A DNA stretch of 64,000 nucleotides from Rhizobium favelukesii (GTDB taxonomy: Bacteria > Pseudomonadota > Alphaproteobacteria > Rhizobiales > Rhizobiaceae): assembly GCF_000577275.2 (NCBI RefSeq), contig NZ_HG916852.1:3165001-3229000 (forward strand). Reading direction: 5' to 3'. The notes below the pieces were generated by a model that searched no databases, was not told the DNA's origin, and saw only the letters and a list, made by a program, of their open reading frames with translations. A program made the position numbers and the translations under genes. The number at the start of each line of letters is the position of its first letter. Positions within the stretch are counted from its first letter, which is position 1. Below are positions 61,081 through 64,000 of this stretch, piece by piece.

Positions 61081-61397
61081 CGCTGTCCTCCATAGCTTGT
61101 CTGTCTTGAAGACGGCTGGCTAAACGGGAACCCGACAGTTTGTGCTCGAGATAATCCTCGCGGTCACTTCAATCAGCTCAAAGGACGCGTTCCTGCTGCT
61201 GTCGAGCGTCGGCTCTGGCACGACCGCCACATCTCCGTGCACAGACCTGCTGCGACCAGCTTGTCGAAGCAAGCGATTGGGCGCAATAGTCGCGACACCT
61301 GCTACGTGCAAGATAGGGCTCATCGAGCGTCCGGGGCAAGACAGCCTGTTCCGCGAAATGAAGGAAACCATGCCCCTGCAGGAAAAGGAGATTGGAC
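61081..61397. other. Intergenic region before the nitronate monooxygenase-like gene
   Basis: I find no supported gene. Open frames run across it on both strands, but none has a ribosome site or a recognisable sequence. It should contain the promoters of the divergent glutathione transferase and monooxygenase genes. A leftward frame near 61120-61200 (FELIEVTARIISSTNCRVPV) looks like possible debris but I could not identify it. Confidence 0.4.
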
Positions 61398-62447
61398 GTG
61401 CCAACAGAGATCGACGACGAACCTCTTCGCAAGCTTGGATTGAAGTATCCCCTTGTCGTCGCGCCGATGGCCGGTGGCCCCTCAACGCCCGAACTGGTGA
61501 TCGCGGCTTCGGCTGCTGGCGCGCTGGGTTCGGCCGGGGCCGCCTATTCCAATCCCGCAGCCATCGTTGAATTCGCTGACAAGGTACGCCAGCGCACGGA
61601 CAAGCCCTTCGCGATCAACCTTTTCATTCCTCATGCCGCCCCACCCGTTGATCCGGCCGCGGTGGAGCGGGCGATAGCAGCCACGGCCGGATATCGCGCC
61701 GAGCTTGATCTGCCGACCCCGCAATTCAAAGCACCTTTCGAAGAGGACTTCGACTCCCAATTCGAGACGATTCTGAGGATTAGGCCGGCCGTGTTCAGTT
61801 TTGTCTTCGGCCTGTTGTCGGCAGATCATACGAAAGCGGCACGAGAAGCCGGCATTCTGCTCATCGGGACGGCGACCGCACCGGAGGAAGCACAGGCACT
61901 CGAAGACAGTGGCGTTGATGCGATCACGCTCCAAGGCTTCGAGGCCGGCGGCCATCGCGGTATCTTCGAACCCGACGGCGCCGATCCGGAGATCTTCCTT
62001 CGCGACCTTCTCGCTCAATGCAGGGGGAAAGTGCGCGTGCCGTTGATCGCGGCGGGCGGCATCATGACCGCGTCGGACATTCGCGCCACCCTCGCCGCGG
62101 GCGCGCAAGCGGTGCAGCTGGGCACGGCCTTCCTGGCCACCAGTGAGGCCGGCACGTCGGCTCCTTACCGGTCCGAACTCGATGCTCCGAAGCGAAAGAC
62201 CCGAACGACACGCGTCTTTTCAGGCCGGTTTGCCCGAGGTATCGAGAACCGCTTCATGGAAGAGATGACGCCAAAGATGGATGCCGTCATGCCGTTTCCC
62301 GCGCAGAACAAGTTTACTCGTGACTTGCGAGGCGCGTCCGCGGCAAAAGGCTCGCCGGACTTTCTGTCGTTGTGGGCAGGAACGGGAGAAGGTGAGCTTT
62401 GGCAGGGGTCGACCTCCGAACTGATCCGGAGCCTGTTTGCCGGATAG
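61398..62447 (+). CDS. NAD(P)H-dependent flavin oxidoreductase, nitronate monooxygenase family
   Basis: This 349-residue FMN-dependent TIM-barrel enzyme starts at GTG 61398 with AAGGAG seven bases upstream. It shows YPLVVAPMAGGPSTPELV near the N terminus, the signature ITLQGFEAGGHRGIFE with the catalytic histidine of class I nitronate monooxygenases, PLIAAGGIMTASDIRATLAAGA and QLGTAFLATSEAG for phosphate binding of FMN. It likely oxidises alkyl nitronates such as propionate 3-nitronate or acts as a quinone-type oxidoreductase; the sequence does not decide. It is followed after 189 bases by a two-component pair. Confidence 0.88.
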   Translation: MPTEIDDEPLRKLGLKYPLVVAPMAGGPSTPELVIAASAAGALGSAGAAYSNPAAIVEFADKVRQRTDKPFAINLFIPHAAPPVDPAAVERAIAATAGYRAELDLPTPQFKAPFEEDFDSQFETILRIRPAVFSFVFGLLSADHTKAAREAGILLIGTATAPEEAQALEDSGVDAITLQGFEAGGHRGIFEPDGADPEIFLRDLLAQCRGKVRVPLIAAGGIMTASDIRATLAAGAQAVQLGTAFLATSEAGTSAPYRSELDAPKRKTRTTRVFSGRFARGIENRFMEEMTPKMDAVMPFPAQNKFTRDLRGASAAKGSPDFLSLWAGTGEGELWQGSTSELIRSLFAG

Positions 62448-62636
62448 CTCCGGCCAGGCGACGACCGAGCGGCTCGAGCGATTTCCATGACTTATCGGAA
62501 GAATTGAAAGCGCTGACATTGTATCACACTGTATTCAAAGAGCCGCGGGATACAGCAACATGCAAGCCCAGCGGCCGTCAACATACGGCGGATACATCAA
62601 GGGCGTCATTAGCAGCAGAATAATGGAGATCGCCCG

Positions 62637-63374
62637 ATGGAGCACATCGACCACGTCCTGATCGTCGATGACGATCGCGAAATCCGGGAGCTCGTGTCGA
62701 GCTACCTGAAGAAGAATGGCCTTCGCGTGACCGCAGTTGCCGACGGCCGGCATATGCGCTCCTTCCTCGAAGCGAACTCCGTCGATCTGATCATCCTCGA
62801 CGTGATGATGCCAGGCGACGATGGCCTGGTTCTCAGCCGCGAGTTGCGTGCCGGACGGCACAAGGCCGTTCCCATCGTCATGCTGACGGCGCGTACGGAT
62901 GAGATGGATCGCATCATCGGTCTCGAGATGGGTGCGGATGATTACCTCGCCAAACCGTTTTCGGCGCGTGAATTGCTGGCGCGCATCAAGGCCGTCCTTC
63001 GGCGCACGCGCATGCTGCCACCGAATCTGCAGGTGTCGGAAGCCGGCCAATTGCTGAGCTTCGGCAAATGGAAGCTCGATACGACGGCGCGCCATCTCGT
63101 CGATTCCGACGGGACAGTGATCGCGCTCAGCGGTGCCGAATATCGGCTGCTGCGCGTCTTTATCGATCACCCCCAGCGCGTGCTGAACCGCGACCAGCTT
63201 CTCAACCTGACACAGGGCCGCGACGCCGAGCTTTTCGACCGTTCGATCGACCTTCTCGTCAGCCGCGTGCGCCAGCGCCTTGGCGACGACGCCCGAGAGC
63301 CGACTTACATCAAGACCGTCCGCAGCGAGGGCTACGTCTTCTCCATGCCGATCGAGATCACCGAGGCACGCTGA
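62637..63374 (+). CDS. OmpR-family two-component response regulator
   Basis: This 245-residue regulator has an N-terminal receiver (HVLIVDDDREIRELV with acidic Asp11/12, phospho-acceptor Asp55 in LDVMMPGDDG, Thr84 in MLTARTDEMD, Lys107 in YLAKPFSAREL) and a C-terminal winged-helix DNA-binding domain (LSGAEYRLLRVFIDHPQRV, LNRDQLLNLTQGRDAELFDR, YIKTVRSEGYVF). All conserved positions are present. Its stop codon shares one base with the start of a sensor-kinase gene, so the two are translated together as a cognate pair. The signal is unknown. Confidence 0.93.
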   Translation: MEHIDHVLIVDDDREIRELVSSYLKKNGLRVTAVADGRHMRSFLEANSVDLIILDVMMPGDDGLVLSRELRAGRHKAVPIVMLTARTDEMDRIIGLEMGADDYLAKPFSARELLARIKAVLRRTRMLPPNLQVSEAGQLLSFGKWKLDTTARHLVDSDGTVIALSGAEYRLLRVFIDHPQRVLNRDQLLNLTQGRDAELFDRSIDLLVSRVRQRLGDDAREPTYIKTVRSEGYVFSMPIEITEAR

Positions 63375-64000
63375 TGGCGACGCACGCCTTCCTGAATGGA
63401 TTTCGCCTGTGGCCGCGCACCCTCGGGGCGCGGCTGTTTCTTATTCTGCTTGCTGGTCTGGCGATCGCGCATGGCATGTCGTTCACGGTGCTATTTTTCG
63501 AGCGCTACACGGCCGCCAAGTCGGTCATGTTCAACACCCTCGAAAACGACGTCGCAACCTCGATCGCCATTCTCGATCGCCTACCGGTCGACGAACGCGC
63601 CGATTGGCTCGATCGTCTTGATCGGGGGAGTTATCGTTTCGTGCTGGGACCCGGCTTGCCCGGCAATCCGACACTCGAGGCGCGCAGCGCCGAAATCGCT
63701 TCCAAGGTTCGCGCGGCGATCGGTGCAAAGTATCCGATCGAGGTGGAGACCATTCCCGGCGCCAACCTCCGACTCCAGGCACATCTGTCACTGAGCGATG
63801 GTGCGCCATTGACGATAGACATCAACCCGCATGGCGTCATGCCGCTGGCCGATTGGCTGCCTTATGTGCTCGCCGTCCAACTGGCGTTGCTGGTGCTGTG
63901 CAGTTGGTTTGCCGTGCGTCAGGCAATTCGCCCGCTCGTCAATCTCGCGCGAGCCGCCGACACGCTCGACCCGAACGTGAAGACCCCTCGCCTGAGCGAG
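63374..64000 (+). CDS. Two-component sensor histidine kinase (partial, 5' end only)
   Basis: From ATG 63374 an open frame of 209 codons runs to the right edge. It encodes a short cytosolic tail (MATHAFLNGFRLWPRTLG), a first membrane helix (ARLFLILLAGLAIAHGMSFT), a periplasmic domain of about 115 residues, and a second membrane helix (LPYVLAVQLALLVLCSWFAV). The start of a HAMP linker follows (RQAIRPLVNLARAADTL). The kinase core, including the phosphorylated His, is outside the window. It overlaps the response regulator gene by one base and is its probable partner. Confidence 0.88.
   Translation, partial: MATHAFLNGFRLWPRTLGARLFLILLAGLAIAHGMSFTVLFFERYTAAKSVMFNTLENDVATSIAILDRLPVDERADWLDRLDRGSYRFVLGPGLPGNPTLEARSAEIASKVRAAIGAKYPIEVETIPGANLRLQAHLSLSDGAPLTIDINPHGVMPLADWLPYVLAVQLALLVLCSWFAVRQAIRPLVNLARAADTLDPNVKTPRLSE

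Noticed and set aside
61120..61485. Leftward 121-codon frame before the nitronate monooxygenase-like gene
   Set aside because: It overlaps that gene's start, has no start signal and resembles nothing known to me.

Overview
The window looks like Rhizobiaceae DNA, most like Ensifer/Sinorhizobium or a close relative. It is GC-rich and densely coded. It carries a succinoglycan-type exo cluster, the UDP-sugar pair rkpK-lpsL, a RopA/Omp2b-type porin, a rhizobial GreA-like factor and many LysR and Rrf2 regulators. All identifications come from reading motifs and recalled family features; nothing was searched. Replicon identity cannot be told.

Layout. 1-2954: a GreA-family factor running off the left edge (TTG start), a quinone-stress type pair (ring-cleaving VOC dioxygenase plus esterase) and uracil-DNA glycosylase. 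3110-8430: sugar-nucleotide supply (hexose phosphomutase, GDP-mannose synthesis, UDP-glucose dehydrogenase, UDP-glucuronate epimerase). 8449-11024: a PAS-GGDEF-EAL protein and a chimeric denD/ltnD pseudogene. 11107-29594: a transport and redox block with two RND pumps, one EmrAB pump with its MarR regulator, two LysR genes, two short-chain dehydrogenases, a small acidic-tailed protein and a 3-methyladenine glycosylase.

29589-46131: the exo cluster. exoY-F-Q-Z runs leftward; exoX and exoU run rightward; exoW runs leftward; exoH-K-LA-M-O-P runs rightward. Gene order and orientation match the classical Sinorhizobium meliloti cluster, but exoB, exoV, exoT, exoI and exoN are not here, and exoL and exoA form one continuous reading frame. 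ExoY starts the lipid-linked repeat, ExoA/L/M/O/U/W add sugars, ExoH and ExoZ add acyl groups, ExoQ/P/F polymerise and export, ExoK trims the product and ExoX represses.

46132-64000: a mixed region with a metallophosphatase, an acyl-CoA-dehydrogenase-like oxidoreductase beside a four-cysteine Rrf2 regulator, two more LysR genes flanking an adenylate cyclase pseudogene, two small proteins, NAD synthetase, an unusual PntA-like protein, a porin with a clear terminator, another Rrf2 gene, a secreted lectin-like protein, a ZntB/CorA transporter, a universal-stress-like protein, a glutathione S-transferase, a nitronate-monooxygenase-like enzyme and a two-component pair cut by the right edge.

No tRNA, rRNA, CRISPR array, insertion sequence or phage was seen. 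The observations most worth following are the exoL-exoA fusion with its retained internal start, the missing exo genes, an esterase-like protein lacking its nucleophile at the head of an RND operon, two decayed loci, and several strong palindromes upstream of efflux and regulator genes.
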